Shown: positions 24,580 to 34,012, numbered from the stretch's first letter. The stretch: DNA of 55,366 nucleotides from an uncultured Bacilli bacterium (GCA_947626655.1 CANQTA010000003.1:1-55366); one strand, 5' to 3'. Notes: generated by a model from the letters alone, not told the origin. Numbers and translations are program-made.

Positions 24580-25925
24580 TAACTCTCTTCCTCTACATTT
24601 GGAGCCATACTTCTAATAGCACTCATGCTAAGTTCAAATACTAATGGTATAGTACCAAGGCCACCTTTCCGATGCTTAGCCACAATAAGTTCAGCTGGCA
24701 CAATTTTTTCTTTTTGATCTTTTTTAGCTTCATGGTAATCTTTACGATTAAAGAACAATACCATATCAGCATCTTGTTCAATAGAACCTGACTCTCTTAA
24801 ATCTGATAAAACTGGTGTATTGCCCTCTCTTTTAGTTGTAACACTGCTCCGATTTAATTGGGCCAAAGCTATAACTGGTACACCAAGTTCTAAAGCCATT
24901 GTTTTTAAGTTACGGGAAATTTCTCCTACTTCAACTTGACGTGATTCAACTTTTTTACCCATTGTAAGTAATTGCAAATAATCAATTACAACTAATCCTA
25001 AGCCTTCTTTTAAATTGGCAAGGCGACGACATTTAGCTTTTATTTCTGGCAAAGTAACACTTAAATTATCTTCTATATAAAGATTGGTATCAGCTAAAAT
25101 ATTGATAGCTTCATTATATTTTTTCCAATCTCTTTCACCCATTTGACCAGTTTGTAATTTATATGTTTCGATACTACCTACGGCACTAATAATCCGGTTA
25201 ACAAGTTGTTCAGCAGTCATTTCTAAGTTAAAAATAGCAATAGCTTTTTTAGTAGTACGAGCAGCATAAGCAGCCATATTTAAAACTATTGCTGTTTTTC
25301 CCATACCAGGTCGAGCTGCTAAAATAATTAATTCACCGGGTTGAAAACCAGTCGTAATTTTATCTAAATCATAATAACCACTTTCTAAACCTGTAATTAG
25401 CTTTTTAGTTTTCGCTAATTCTTCTAATTGGGCTTGGGCTCTTCTTAAAACTTCTTGAATAGGGACAAATTCATTTACTTTACGTTGTTTAATAACATTT
25501 AAAATATTTCGTTCCGCATCATCTAAAAGCGTGGTAACATTTTCTTCATTATAGGCTTCTTCAACTATATTTGTTGCTGTATTTATGATATTTCTTCTTA
25601 AAAAATGTTCTTTAATAATATCTAGATAATAAGATAAATTAGCAGTGGTAATAACACTATCAATGACTTCACTAATGTATGGTAGCCCTCCTACTTGCGT
25701 TAATCTTTTTTTCTTATCTAATTCTTCCTTGACCATTTTAGCATCAATAGGAATATGATTAGAATGCAATTCATAAATAGCTTCAAATAAATATTTGTTA
25801 CGTTCATCATAAAACATGTCAGCATTTACTTCGTCACAAACGTCATCTACTAAAGTATTATCAATAAAACAAACACCCAAAACACTCATTTCTGCTTCTT
25901 TATTCGAAGGCATAACTCTTGGCAT
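24579..25925 (-). CDS. dnaB: Replicative DNA helicase
   Basis: 448-residue hexameric helicase that unwinds DNA at the fork and recruits primase. The N-terminal domain starts with MPRVMPSNKEAEMSVLG. The RecA-like core has Walker A AARPGMGKTA, Walker B VVIDYLQLL and LAQLNRSS, and ends in AKHRKGGLGTIPLVF. No intein is present. It follows rplI by 8 nt, the usual rplI-dnaB arrangement. Confidence 0.97.
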   Translation of the reverse strand: MPRVMPSNKEAEMSVLGVCFIDNTLVDDVCDEVNADMFYDERNKYLFEAIYELHSNHIPIDAKMVKEELDKKKRLTQVGGLPYISEVIDSVITTANLSYYLDIIKEHFLRRNIINTATNIVEEAYNEENVTTLLDDAERNILNVIKQRKVNEFVPIQEVLRRAQAQLEELAKTKKLITGLESGYYDLDKITTGFQPGELIILAARPGMGKTAIVLNMAAYAARTTKKAIAIFNLEMTAEQLVNRIISAVGSIETYKLQTGQMGERDWKKYNEAINILADTNLYIEDNLSVTLPEIKAKCRRLANLKEGLGLVVIDYLQLLTMGKKVESRQVEVGEISRNLKTMALELGVPVIALAQLNRSSVTTKREGNTPVLSDLRESGSIEQDADMVLFFNRKDYHEAKKDQKEKIVPAELIVAKHRKGGLGTIPLVFELSMSAIRSMAPNVEEES

Positions 25926-25933
25926 AAATTCAC

Positions 25934-26374
25934 CTACTTATCTAAAATAACATTTATATAAAATTTAACCTTTTTGTGAAGTTCTATTAAAACTTTATGA
26001 ACTCCTAAAGAATCGATGTTGCCATCAATTTTTATACATTTTTTATCTATATTAAAGCCCATTTTTTTGATAGATTCACAAATTTGTTTACTAGAAATAT
26101 TACCAAATACTTTATCTTGGGCGCCAGTATTTACTTTAAAAGTAATATTTTTGTTTTCTAATTTTTCTTTTATTTTGTTTAATTCACTTATTAAAGCTGC
26201 TTCTTTATCTAAACGATCTTTTATTTCGTTATCTAAAACTTTTTTACTTCCTTTTGTATATAGAACTCCTAATTTATTTTTTATTAAATAATTTTTGCCA
26301 TAGCCATCACTAACATCGATAATATCATCTTTTTTGCCTTGCCCTTTTACATCTTCAAGTAAGATTATTTTCAT
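25934..26374 (-). CDS. rplI: Large-subunit ribosomal protein L9
   Basis: 146 residues with the bilobed L9 design: an N-terminal rRNA-binding domain with KGQGKKDDIIDVSDGYGKNY, a long connecting helix (about 40-75, Lys/Glu-rich) and a C-terminal domain starting near VNTGAQDKVFGNIS. First gene of the rplI-dnaB run. Confidence 0.95.
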   Translation of the reverse strand: MKIILLEDVKGQGKKDDIIDVSDGYGKNYLIKNKLGVLYTKGSKKVLDNEIKDRLDKEAALISELNKIKEKLENKNITFKVNTGAQDKVFGNISSKQICESIKKMGFNIDKKCIKIDGNIDSLGVHKVLIELHKKVKFYINVILDK

Positions 26375-26430
26375 ATATCCTCCTTAATAAGTCTTTAATA
26401 TTATAACATACATTAACAGGAATTTGAATA

Positions 26431-26631
26431 CTACACCGTAATTATCCATTCCCTTTTTTTACCTAAATTAATAAGTTTAATTACATGATTATCTTTTAAA
26501 ACTTTCATATACCTTCTAATGGTCCTTTCACTAAGTTTATATTTCTTTTTTAACATTGTTTGCGTTATTTTAGGATTATTATTAATATCCATTAAAATAT
26601 CTAATAATAAGTCATATTTTATTTCTTTCAA
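26431..26631 (-). CDS. Small winged-helix DNA-binding protein
   Basis: 66 residues forming one helix-turn-helix: ITQTMLKKKYKLSERTIRRY, followed by a short wing (LGKKREWIIT). It resembles the N-terminal HTH of DeoR/HTH_11 regulators without any sensor domain. Translation probably starts at TTG 26631, because AGGAGGGG sits about six bases before it and no ATG is available. It lies between rpsR (after that operon's terminator) and rplI. Target unknown; possibly a local regulator of rplI-dnaB or its own gene. Confidence 0.7.
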   Translation of the reverse strand: MKEIKYDLLLDILMDINNNPKITQTMLKKKYKLSERTIRRYMKVLKDNHVIKLINLGKKREWIITV

Positions 26632-26754
26632 TTTTACCCCTCCTACTATTTATATATGTTTTTAGAGGGCTATTTCCTTTTTTTAAAGAAAAATTTTGTT
26701 TAAAATATGAAAAATATTTTTAAAAATGTCTAATTTATGTTAATTTTTTGTGCA

Positions 26755-26782
26755 TAAAAAAAATTCACATATTATTGTGAAC
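26755..26782 (-). terminator. Terminator of rpsF-ssb-rpsR
   Basis: TTCACA pairs with TGTGAA around a 6-nt loop and is followed by eight T on the minus strand, starting 10 bases after the rpsR stop. Confidence 0.85.
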
Positions 26783-26790
26783 TCTTTTAG

Positions 26791-27006
26791 TTATTTGGTA
26801 TATGGTATTAAAGCCATAAATCTTGCATATTTAACTTGTTCTGCAATATGTCTTTGATGTTTAGCACAAGCACCAGTAACTCTTCTTGGAAGGATTTTTC
26901 CTTTTTCATTAATGTACTTGTTTATAATCATAACATCTTTATAGTCAACACTTTTTCCAGCGCACATTTGACATATTTTCTTTTTCTTACGATAAAATTC
27001 TGCCAT
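26791..27006 (-). CDS. rpsR: Small-subunit ribosomal protein S18, zinc-ribbon form
   Basis: 71 residues. KICQMCAGKSVDYKD and CAKHQRHIAEQVKYARFMAL show the C-x2-C and C-x2-H residues of the Zn-binding (C+) version. S18 pairs with S6 in the 30S platform and with it controls this operon. Last gene of rpsF-ssb-rpsR. Confidence 0.97.
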   Translation of the reverse strand: MAEFYRKKKKICQMCAGKSVDYKDVMIINKYINEKGKILPRRVTGACAKHQRHIAEQVKYARFMALIPYTK

Positions 27007-27022
27007 TTATAATTCCTCCTTT

Positions 27023-27511
27023 TTAGAATGGTAAATCATCACTGCTTAAAGTAATTTCTTCGCCAAAACTTTTAAAAGGATCTTCAGTTAAATCAGCTGT
27101 TTCCATATTATCGACTGGCATTATATTTTCTTCAGGCATAAAATTGTCTTGTTGATAGTTAGGTTCTGGATTATTTCTGGCGGTATTATTACCACTACTA
27201 CTTGATAAGAAATTAACTGTATCACAAACTACTTCCGTAGTGTAACGTTTGTTACCATCTTGACCAGTATAACTACTTGTTCTAATCCGACCTTCTGCAG
27301 ACACTAATGTTCCCTTATGACAATACTTGGAAATATTATCAGCTTGTCTACCCCAAGCGCTACAATTAATAAAATCAGCACCACGTTCACCATTTTTATT
27401 AGTATAATTTTGGGAAACGGCTATTGTAAATCTTGTTACTGCCATCCCACCTGGAGTTGTTCTTAACTCTGGATCTCTTGTTAATCTTCCGACTAAAATT
27501 ACTTTATTCAT
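27023..27511 (-). CDS. ssb: Single-stranded DNA-binding protein
   Basis: 162 residues: an OB fold starting MNKVILVGRLTRDPELRTTP, with FINCSAWGRQADNI. A flexible Asn/Glu-rich linker follows from about 112, and the C-terminal tip DDLPF recruits repair and replication partners. Located between rpsF and rpsR as in most Firmicutes. Confidence 0.97.
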   Translation of the reverse strand: MNKVILVGRLTRDPELRTTPGGMAVTRFTIAVSQNYTNKNGERGADFINCSAWGRQADNISKYCHKGTLVSAEGRIRTSSYTGQDGNKRYTTEVVCDTVNFLSSSSGNNTARNNPEPNYQQDNFMPEENIMPVDNMETADLTEDPFKSFGEEITLSSDDLPF

Positions 27512-27516
27512 TTTTA

Positions 27517-27807
27517 CTACTCACTTTCTTTTTTCAAAATTAAATGTCTTAAAATATTTTCATTAATTCTAAGTTTACGGTCGAACTCACCAATAACTTC
27601 ATGAGTAGCTTCTACTTGCATTAAGTAGTAATATCCGCTTACTTCTTTATTAATTGGATAAGCAAGTTTTTTTCTACCCATATCTTTGAATTCGATAACT
27701 TTACCTTTATTGTCACTAATTAATTTTTGAATATCTTTGGTAGTATTGTTTAATGTTTGTTCATCTAATGTTGATTTGACAATAAACATAATTTCATAAT
27801 TAGTCAT
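27517..27807 (-). CDS. rpsF: Small-subunit ribosomal protein S6
   Basis: 96 residues. NYEIMFIVKSTLDEQ, DMGRKKLAYPINKEVSGYYY and the C-terminal ILRHLILK are family motifs. First gene of the rpsF-ssb-rpsR operon. AAGGAGGTGGAAAG is a strong binding site, close to the regulatory hairpin, so binding of S6:S18 could block initiation. Confidence 0.97.
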   Translation of the reverse strand: MTNYEIMFIVKSTLDEQTLNNTTKDIQKLISDNKGKVIEFKDMGRKKLAYPINKEVSGYYYLMQVEATHEVIGEFDRKLRINENILRHLILKKESE

Positions 27808-27826
27808 CTTTCCACCTCCTTATGGT

Positions 27827-27857
27827 CTTGCGGCTTTTCCTTTCAAGAAAAAGCAAG
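27827..27857 (-). promoter_or_regulatory. S6:S18-binding leader hairpin of rpsF
   Basis: Minus-strand RNA folds as CUUG-C-UUUUUC, loop, GGAAAAG, then an unpaired CCG, then CAAG. A hairpin with a bulged CCG just before the rpsF binding site is the known S6:S18 autoregulatory motif, where CCG mimics the 16S rRNA site. Here it ends about 20 nt from the rpsF ATG. Confidence 0.75.
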
Positions 27858-27881
27858 GAGTAAATAAATTACTCGTGTATT

Positions 27882-27910
27882 AGTATATCAAAAAGTAAGT
27901 AAAATGTAAA
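27882..27910 (-). promoter_or_regulatory. Promoter of rpsF-ssb-rpsR
   Basis: On the minus strand TTTACA (27905-27910) and TATACT (27882-27887) are 17 bp apart. The predicted transcript starts about 18 bases before the CCG-bulge hairpin. Confidence 0.7.
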
Positions 27911-27963
27911 TAAATTACTTATGCTTTTAGTATATTTTATGGATGAATTTTTATTAATATGTT

Positions 27964-27988
27964 TAAAAAGAAATGATTTCTCATTTCT
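27964..27988 (-). terminator. Terminator of the 27987-28838 gene, overlapping its stop codon
   Basis: GAAATGA pairs with TCATTTC over a 4-nt loop, followed by TTTTT on the minus strand. The stem begins inside the TAG stop codon at 27987-27989. Confidence 0.75.
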
Positions 27989-28838
27989 AAATAACTTTTT
28001 TATTATTAGGGTTTTCTAAACTCCTTAAATAATTACTAACATAATCAAGATAATAATCAGTATCAATAAGACCTTTTTTAAATAATTCATCTAACATGTA
28101 ATGATAGTTATATTCACCAATAAAGGGGATGATTACTTTTAAGGCTTCAGGATTAAAATCTTTTTTGGTCGCAAAATAAGCAATTAACTTATCAATATTA
28201 TCTATTTCTTCGACTACTAAATTATCAATGTTTTGTAATTCCTGGAATTCTTGATCGTTTAAGATATGCCAAGAGTTAACCATAGTTACTAACGAATTTA
28301 ATTGATTTTTATGATTATTAGCAATATATTTATTTATTCTTTGATATTGTTCTTTATGAGTGTTTAAATAATTTCTTATTTCTTGTTCAGAAGCTGATGA
28401 ACTTAATTCATTTAACTTTATGCAGGGACCTATTTTTAATTTACGACATAAATCTAAAAAGTTAGCGAACTGTTCTTTAGTAATAAAATAGCCGGCATAT
28501 TCAGTAATTTCTAAAGGTGTTTTGCCAAATGATGATTTAATTATTTCCATTAAAGTTATGTAATCATTTACGTTAGAATCATTGGCTTTTATTTTTGCTT
28601 CACATAAATTTAAAAGATCTAAATTCTTTTTAACTGTTTCATCTTCAGAACTTTTTAATAGTATAGAAAATGTTCTTTCAATATCTAATAAATCCCTTAA
28701 TTCACTAACATAATCTTTATATATATCATTATATAATAGATGGGTATAATTTTTGGGATTAGGATTTGTTTTTTGCATTTCTTGACTATTAGCAATTATT
28801 TCTGATATTCGATTAATAATATCACCGTATGTTTTCAT
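27987..28838 (-). CDS. Uncharacterised helical cytosolic protein
   Basis: 283 residues, not recognised. There is no signal peptide or membrane segment; the sequence is rich in Lys, Glu, Asn and Tyr and is predicted mostly alpha-helical. A short region reads ILNDQEFQELQNIDNLVVEE. It lies 11 nt downstream of ychF in the same direction and ends at its own terminator, so it is probably in the ychF transcript. Confidence 0.7.
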   Translation of the reverse strand: MKTYGDIINRISEIIANSQEMQKTNPNPKNYTHLLYNDIYKDYVSELRDLLDIERTFSILLKSSEDETVKKNLDLLNLCEAKIKANDSNVNDYITLMEIIKSSFGKTPLEITEYAGYFITKEQFANFLDLCRKLKIGPCIKLNELSSSASEQEIRNYLNTHKEQYQRINKYIANNHKNQLNSLVTMVNSWHILNDQEFQELQNIDNLVVEEIDNIDKLIAYFATKKDFNPEALKVIIPFIGEYNYHYMLDELFKKGLIDTDYYLDYVSNYLRSLENPNNKKVI

Positions 28839-28849
28839 ATCTACCTCTT

Positions 28850-29950
28850 TTACACATTAAACCTAAAATAAACTATATCGCCATCTTGAACTTCATAATC
28901 TTTACCTTCTAAGCGAAGACGACCACATTCTTTGACACGCAGTTCACTACCAGCATTTTCTAAATCTGTGAAACTCATTACTTCTGCTTTAATAAATCCT
29001 TTTTCAAAATCACTATGAATAATACCAGCACAAGATGGAGCTTTCATACCTCTTTTAAATGTCCAAGCACGACATTCATCGGCACCAGCAGTAAAAAAGG
29101 TAGCTAGTCCTAACAAATCATAAGTAGCAAAAATTAGTTTATCTAAACCACTATTAGTAATACCTACTTCTTTTAAGAAATTGGCTCTTTCTTCATCTTG
29201 ATAATCTGCTAAATCACTTTCTAATTTTGCACACATAACAACAACACCAGCATTTTCTTTTTCAGCATATTCTTTCAATTTTAAAGAATAATCGTTATCT
29301 CCAATAGAAGCTGCTATTTCATCGACATTAGCTACATAAATTATTTTTTTAGCAGTTATAAAATTAAAATTTTTAATTAGTAGTAAGTCATCTTCAGTAA
29401 AATCTAAAAGTCTTATTGGAATACTTTTTTCTAAACTTTCTTTTATCTTTTTTAAAATATTAACTTCTTTAATTGCTTCTTTTTCTTTAGTTGTTTCAGC
29501 TTTCTTTTCAATTTTTCCTAATCTATTAGTAGCTATTTCTAAATCTGCTAAAATGAGTTCAGTATTAATAATTTCAACATCTCGAATTGGATCTGTCGCC
29601 CCTTCAACATGGGTTATATTGGCATCATCAAAACAACGCACAACTTCGACAATAGCATCAACTTCTCTAATATGAGATAGAAATTTATTACCTAAACCTT
29701 CACCTTCACTTGCCCCACTTACTAAACCAGCAATATCAATAAATTCAAAAGTGGTTGGAACGATACTTTTAGGATGATATAAATTAACTAAATAATCTAA
29801 CCTTGTATCAGGAACAGTGACGACACCAACATTTGGTTCGATGGTGGCAAAAGGATAATTAGCTGCTAAAATATGTTTTTTCGTTATAGCGTTGAAAAGA
29901 GTTGATTTACCAACATTAGGAAGGCCAACAATACCTGCTTGTAAACTCAT
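28850..29950 (-). CDS. ychF: Ribosome-associated GTPase/ATPase YchF (OLA1 family)
   Basis: 366 residues, the family's usual length, if ATG 29950 is the start (MSLQAGIVGLPNVGKST). That start has GAGGTGAT just before it, whereas the frame upstream begins only with GTG. The G1 motif is GLPNVGKST and switch region IDIAGLVSGASEGEGLGNKF. The G4 motif is altered to VANVDE, as in this ATP-preferring branch, and a TGS domain forms the C-terminus. It binds ribosomes and is linked to stress responses. Confidence 0.95.
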   Translation of the reverse strand: MSLQAGIVGLPNVGKSTLFNAITKKHILAANYPFATIEPNVGVVTVPDTRLDYLVNLYHPKSIVPTTFEFIDIAGLVSGASEGEGLGNKFLSHIREVDAIVEVVRCFDDANITHVEGATDPIRDVEIINTELILADLEIATNRLGKIEKKAETTKEKEAIKEVNILKKIKESLEKSIPIRLLDFTEDDLLLIKNFNFITAKKIIYVANVDEIAASIGDNDYSLKLKEYAEKENAGVVVMCAKLESDLADYQDEERANFLKEVGITNSGLDKLIFATYDLLGLATFFTAGADECRAWTFKRGMKAPSCAGIIHSDFEKGFIKAEVMSFTDLENAGSELRVKECGRLRLEGKDYEVQDGDIVYFRFNV

Positions 29951-29967
29951 AAACATCACCTCATCTT

Positions 29968-31509
29968 TTAATTTAACGTTGGGAAGGAATTAATTCCTAA
30001 TGGAAGACCAATAATATACCAAATAATAATTAAGATTAAAAGAGTTATACCAATAATTGTTGCATACGGAATTTGGTATTTTATTGATTCAAACAATTTA
30101 ACTTTTTGCGAACCTTGATTGTATTTTTCTAAAAAGGCTAAATAAACAATAAAATAGGCTAACATAGGGGTTAAATTCATCGTACTGGTTTCAGCAAAAC
30201 GGAAAATAATTTGGGCAAATTGTGGAGTCATCTCAGATTCCATCACTACAGGAATAATTGATGCTGATAAGATAGACCATTTTAGACTACTTGATGGCAC
30301 AAAAATAGTACTTATAGCAACACCAATAAAAATTAAAACTATTAACGGTAAACCAGTAAAATTACTACTTGCGATGATATTGCCAATCCATGCTACAAAA
30401 ACATTACCAATGTTAGTTTGATTAAAAATGCTGATAAATAATGAAGCTAAGAAAATCATGACTAACATATTACCAATGCCATCTAAAGAGTGACCTAGAT
30501 TATCGCAGAAATCACGATGATTTTTTATACTTTTTACACCAATCCCATAAAATAAACCTAATATTATAAATAACATTGTTACAATAAAGACAAAGCCATT
30601 ACTAAAAAAGGAATTAACACTAAACAATTTATCAATATAATAAGTTTGACTGTTATCTAGGAGAGCACCACTTAATGGAAGGCCAGGAATAATACTGTAA
30701 ATTAATATTAGTAGATATACTAGGGCACTGCTACAAGCTAAGACCATCCCTTTTTGTTCATCTTTGGTAACTATATCTTCTTCTAACTCGGTTTCCGTAA
30801 ATTCATATTTAGGTAATTTCTTTACAATAATATTTTCGGTAACAATTGTTATGATATATGAAACTAATAAAACTGCTACAGTTGTAATTAATAAAAATCC
30901 TAAGTTAGAAATATTATATGCAGAATCAACTGTATGAGTAGCAAGTAAAGTATAATTTAACAGTGTAGAATCAGTACTGGTAAAAATCATATTAATACCA
31001 CTACCAAGTGATAAAGCTGCAAAAGAAGCAATAATTCCTATCGCTGGATTTCGTTTACCATAATAAAATAATAAAGCACCAAGAGGTAAAAATATTAAAT
31101 ATGATAAATCACCAAAAACACTGGATAATACACATAATAATACAAAAATAAAAGTTACAGTTTTCTTTTTTAATTTTTTAGTTGTTAAGGTAATAGCAGT
31201 TTGTAAAAAGCCACTTTTGTCTAAAATACTAATCCCCATTAATAAAATTATTAAATTAGATAAAACAGTAAAATTAGCAAAATTACTAACTGTATTAGTA
31301 AATATATATTTAACACCACTTAAACTAAAAAATGATGTAATAACTTCAGTTACGGGATTTAAATCCATAGTAACGTTGTTAACAGTATAATAAGTACTTT
31401 GGGCATCAATTACATGTAAAAAGCCACTTATAACTATTACAACAAAAGTTAATAAAACGTATGACATTAAGGGATGAAGTTGTTTTCTAATTTTCTTCCT
31501 TTTCGCCAT
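29968..31509 (-). CDS. AbgT family transporter
   Basis: 513 residues with about 12 membrane helices. The N-terminal VNNVTMDLNPVTEVITSFF and SGVKYIFTNTVSNFANFTVL, then GALLFYYGKRNPAIGIIASF and STDSTLLNYTLLA follow the AbgT pattern. Family members carry p-aminobenzoyl-glutamate or export antifolate sulfonamides by ion coupling; which applies here is unknown. Its start overlaps the end of the DUF951 gene by 23 nt. Confidence 0.85.
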   Translation of the reverse strand: MAKRKKIRKQLHPLMSYVLLTFVVIVISGFLHVIDAQSTYYTVNNVTMDLNPVTEVITSFFSLSGVKYIFTNTVSNFANFTVLSNLIILLMGISILDKSGFLQTAITLTTKKLKKKTVTFIFVLLCVLSSVFGDLSYLIFLPLGALLFYYGKRNPAIGIIASFAALSLGSGINMIFTSTDSTLLNYTLLATHTVDSAYNISNLGFLLITTVAVLLVSYIITIVTENIIVKKLPKYEFTETELEEDIVTKDEQKGMVLACSSALVYLLILIYSIIPGLPLSGALLDNSQTYYIDKLFSVNSFFSNGFVFIVTMLFIILGLFYGIGVKSIKNHRDFCDNLGHSLDGIGNMLVMIFLASLFISIFNQTNIGNVFVAWIGNIIASSNFTGLPLIVLIFIGVAISTIFVPSSSLKWSILSASIIPVVMESEMTPQFAQIIFRFAETSTMNLTPMLAYFIVYLAFLEKYNQGSQKVKLFESIKYQIPYATIIGITLLILIIIWYIIGLPLGINSFPTLN

Positions 31510-31690
31510 TTTTTATCACCTTCTTTAATTTTTTTTGAAATTCTAATCTATCCATCATAATTTCTCTCCCACAAGCTTGGCATTTTAGTTTTATGTCAAC
31601 TCCAACTCGGGTAATAAGCCAATTATTGCTACCACAAGCATGAGATTTTTTCATAATAACCAAATCATTTAAATTAAATGTTTTATCCAT
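31487..31690 (-). CDS. DUF951 family protein (YyzM-like)
   Basis: 67 residues. MKKSHACGSNNWLITRVGVD and IKLKCQACGREIMM match DUF951, with three Cys likely to bind zinc. It commonly lies between parB and ychF in Bacilli and does so here. Function unknown; a small nucleic-acid-binding role is often suggested. Confidence 0.9.
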   Translation of the reverse strand: MDKTFNLNDLVIMKKSHACGSNNWLITRVGVDIKLKCQACGREIMMDRLEFQKKLKKVIKNGEKEEN

Positions 31691-31693
31691 TAC

Positions 31694-32578
31694 TTAATCT
31701 TCCTCAACTATAATATTTAAAATTTCCATAATTCGTTCTAAATCTTTTAAAGAATCAAAATTAATTTCAATTTTATTTTTATGTATTTTCACTTTATTAC
31801 CTAATTTATCACTTATTATACTTTCATAGATATGATATTTAGGATTGACTTCTTTATTAGTTACTATTGGTTTTCTTTTAACTATTTCAGTATTATTAAC
31901 TAATTGTTCAATATCACGAACATTAAGCTTTTCTTTTACTATTTTAGTTGCCAATTCTTCTATTTGATCATTATCTTCTAATTTACTAAGCACCCGAGCA
32001 TGAGATGCAGATAATTCTTTATTAATAACCATATCTTGAATATTATTAGGTAATTTCAAAAGCCCTAAAAGATTAGTAATATAACTTCTACTTTTACCAA
32101 ATTTTTGAGCAAATTCTTCTTGAGTAAAACCTCTTAAATTAATAATATTTAAAACACTTTTGGCTTCTTCAATAGGATTTAAATCTTCTCGTTGGATATT
32201 TTCTATTAAAGCAATTTCCATCATTTCTTGATCAGAAAAATCTTTTATAATAGCAGGTACTTCAGTTAATCCAGCCATTCGTGATGCCCGACATCTTCTC
32301 TCACCAGCTACTAGTTCATAACCTTTGATACTTTTTTTAACAATAACTGGTTGAACAACGCCATATTCTTTAATAGATTGAGCTAATTCTTGTAAAGTTT
32401 CTTCTTTAAAAGTTTTACGGGGTTGGTAAGGATTACTCCTAATTTCTGATAATTTAATCATTACGACATCATTTTTATTTTCTGTAACAATTTCTTTTTC
32501 AAAATTATCAAAATCAATTACATTATTTGTAAATAATTGTTCTAAACCTCTACCTAAAGCTTTTTTCTTAGTTTCCAT
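31694..32578 (-). CDS. parB: Chromosome-partitioning protein ParB
   Basis: 294 residues. The N-terminal CTPase region shows IRSNPYQPRKTF, GERRCRASR and IENIQREDLNPIEEA. The central HTH has QEEFAQKFGKSRSYITNLL, and the C-terminal dimerisation domain follows. It loads at parS sites and slides as a CTP-gated clamp. ATG 32578 is taken as the start rather than GTG 32581; both lie inside the end of parA. The closest parS-like sequence in the window is poor (see rejected items). Confidence 0.95.
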   Translation of the reverse strand: METKKKALGRGLEQLFTNNVIDFDNFEKEIVTENKNDVVMIKLSEIRSNPYQPRKTFKEETLQELAQSIKEYGVVQPVIVKKSIKGYELVAGERRCRASRMAGLTEVPAIIKDFSDQEMMEIALIENIQREDLNPIEEAKSVLNIINLRGFTQEEFAQKFGKSRSYITNLLGLLKLPNNIQDMVINKELSASHARVLSKLEDNDQIEELATKIVKEKLNVRDIEQLVNNTEIVKRKPIVTNKEVNPKYHIYESIISDKLGNKVKIHKNKIEINFDSLKDLERIMEILNIIVEED

Positions 32579-33353
32579 CACGACTAATCACTTCCTTTGC
32601 TAAATTACGATAAGCCTCTGTAGCTCTACTAGTAGGATCATATTCGTTAATTGGTTTTCCATGAGAGGGAGCTTCAACTAATCTGACTAATCTTGGAATA
32701 ATAGTATTAAAAACTTTATCTTTAAAGTATTTACGAATTTCTTCAATGACTTCTAAACCAATATTAGTACGACCATCAAGCATGGTAAGTAGAACTCCTT
32801 CAATACGAAGACTAGGATTCATACCTGATTGAACCATAATAATAGTATTTAATAATTGGGTAATCCCATCAAGTGCGAAAAATTCACATTGAACAGGTAT
32901 TATTACAGAATCACTAGCAACTAAAGCATTCATGGTGCCCAGTTCTAATGATGGTTGACAATCAATTATAATATAATCAAAGATATGCCTTACTTCATTA
33001 ATAGCATTCTTTAATTGTTCATTTTGTTTAAAATTTTGATCAGCCAACATTTTCCGAATAAATTCAACACCAACTCCAGCCAAATTTAGGGAAGCCGGAA
33101 TAATAGCTAAATTTTCAAATTTCGTTTTTTTGATGGCATCGCCAATTTTACATTTACCAGTAATAACATCATATATATCGTGATCAAAATCATTAGAATT
33201 ATATCCAAGACCCGTTGTAGCATTACTTTGCGGATCTAAATCGATTAATAATACAGTCTTTCCTTCTTTTCCTAACGCTGCTGCTAAATTAATACTTGTT
33301 GTCGTTTTACCAACCCCACCTTTTTGATTAACTAATGAAATAACTTTAGCCAT
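32568..33353 (-). CDS. parA: Chromosome-partitioning ATPase ParA/Soj
   Basis: 261 residues. The deviant Walker A motif is NQKGGVGKTTTSINLAAALG with the signature Lys at the start, then LLIDLDPQSNATTGLG and IIDCQPSLELGTMNAL. It binds DNA non-specifically as an ATP dimer and positions ParB-parS; in Bacillus it also regulates DnaA. In sporulating relatives Soj/Spo0J couples segregation with Spo0A activity, relevant because spo0A is in this window. Binding site AGAGGTG. Confidence 0.95.
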   Translation of the reverse strand: MAKVISLVNQKGGVGKTTTSINLAAALGKEGKTVLLIDLDPQSNATTGLGYNSNDFDHDIYDVITGKCKIGDAIKKTKFENLAIIPASLNLAGVGVEFIRKMLADQNFKQNEQLKNAINEVRHIFDYIIIDCQPSLELGTMNALVASDSVIIPVQCEFFALDGITQLLNTIIMVQSGMNPSLRIEGVLLTMLDGRTNIGLEVIEEIRKYFKDKVFNTIIPRLVRLVEAPSHGKPINEYDPTSRATEAYRNLAKEVISRDGN

Positions 33354-33384
33354 AACACACCTCTTAAACTTTTATATTTCCACG

Positions 33385-33410
33385 TAATAATATTTTAACA
33401 TATATTATTA
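33385..33410. promoter_or_regulatory. Inverted repeat upstream of parA
   Basis: TAATAATAT (33385-33393) and its complement ATATTATTA (33402-33410) are separated by 8 bp, about 30 bp before parA. It could be an operator or an AT-rich cruciform; in such AT-rich DNA chance is possible. Confidence 0.3.
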
Positions 33411-33449
33411 ATTTGGGGTAGAAAAAGATGTGAATTTTCTATCTTTATT

Positions 33450-33971
33450 TTAGCAGATAGGATTATTATCTTTAACATATTCATAATTAACTTTTGTTTT
33501 GGTTGTTTTTTCAATAGGAACTAAATATAAGAAATACTTTTTAGAACATTCGCCACAACTGGCATTATAACCTATAACAATACTAATACTGTTATTAATT
33601 TCAACATCTTTAATCCCATTAATTTTACCTTGACAAGTAGAGTCTTCAGCTAAAACAATGACATAATAATTATTGGTAAAATCTGCTTCTTTTAATTTAT
33701 TTTTTAAATTATAATTATTAATAAATTCTTCATATTCATTATAGTTTCTTAAAATACTTTTATCATATTTTTCTAACATATTATCAACAATAATCATGGT
33801 ACTATTCATTTCACCATAATAAAGAGTATCTAAATATTCAATAGGTTTACGATTTTTGATGATATAAGCTATACCAATCCCAATAGCTATTATAAAAACT
33901 GCAAATAAAATACATAAAACTAGTTTTAAACTTATTTTTTTATTATTTTTTTCTTCAGTTTCTTCAATCAT
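33450..33971 (-). CDS. Membrane-anchored protein with Cys-rich extracellular part
   Basis: 173 residues, not recognised. The N-terminal 14 residues are charged, followed by a TM helix at about 15-39, then an extracellular domain. Four Cys lie outside the membrane (STCQGKI, ASCGECSKKYF and the last residue), so disulfides are plausible. It stands alone between the rplQ terminator side and parA. Confidence 0.7.
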   Translation of the reverse strand: MIEETEEKNNKKISLKLVLCILFAVFIIAIGIGIAYIIKNRKPIEYLDTLYYGEMNSTMIIVDNMLEKYDKSILRNYNEYEEFINNYNLKNKLKEADFTNNYYVIVLAEDSTCQGKINGIKDVEINNSISIVIGYNASCGECSKKYFLYLVPIEKTTKTKVNYEYVKDNNPIC

Positions 33972-34012
33972 TTTTTCACCCTTATCCTTATAGCAATTTT
34001 AACATAATATTA

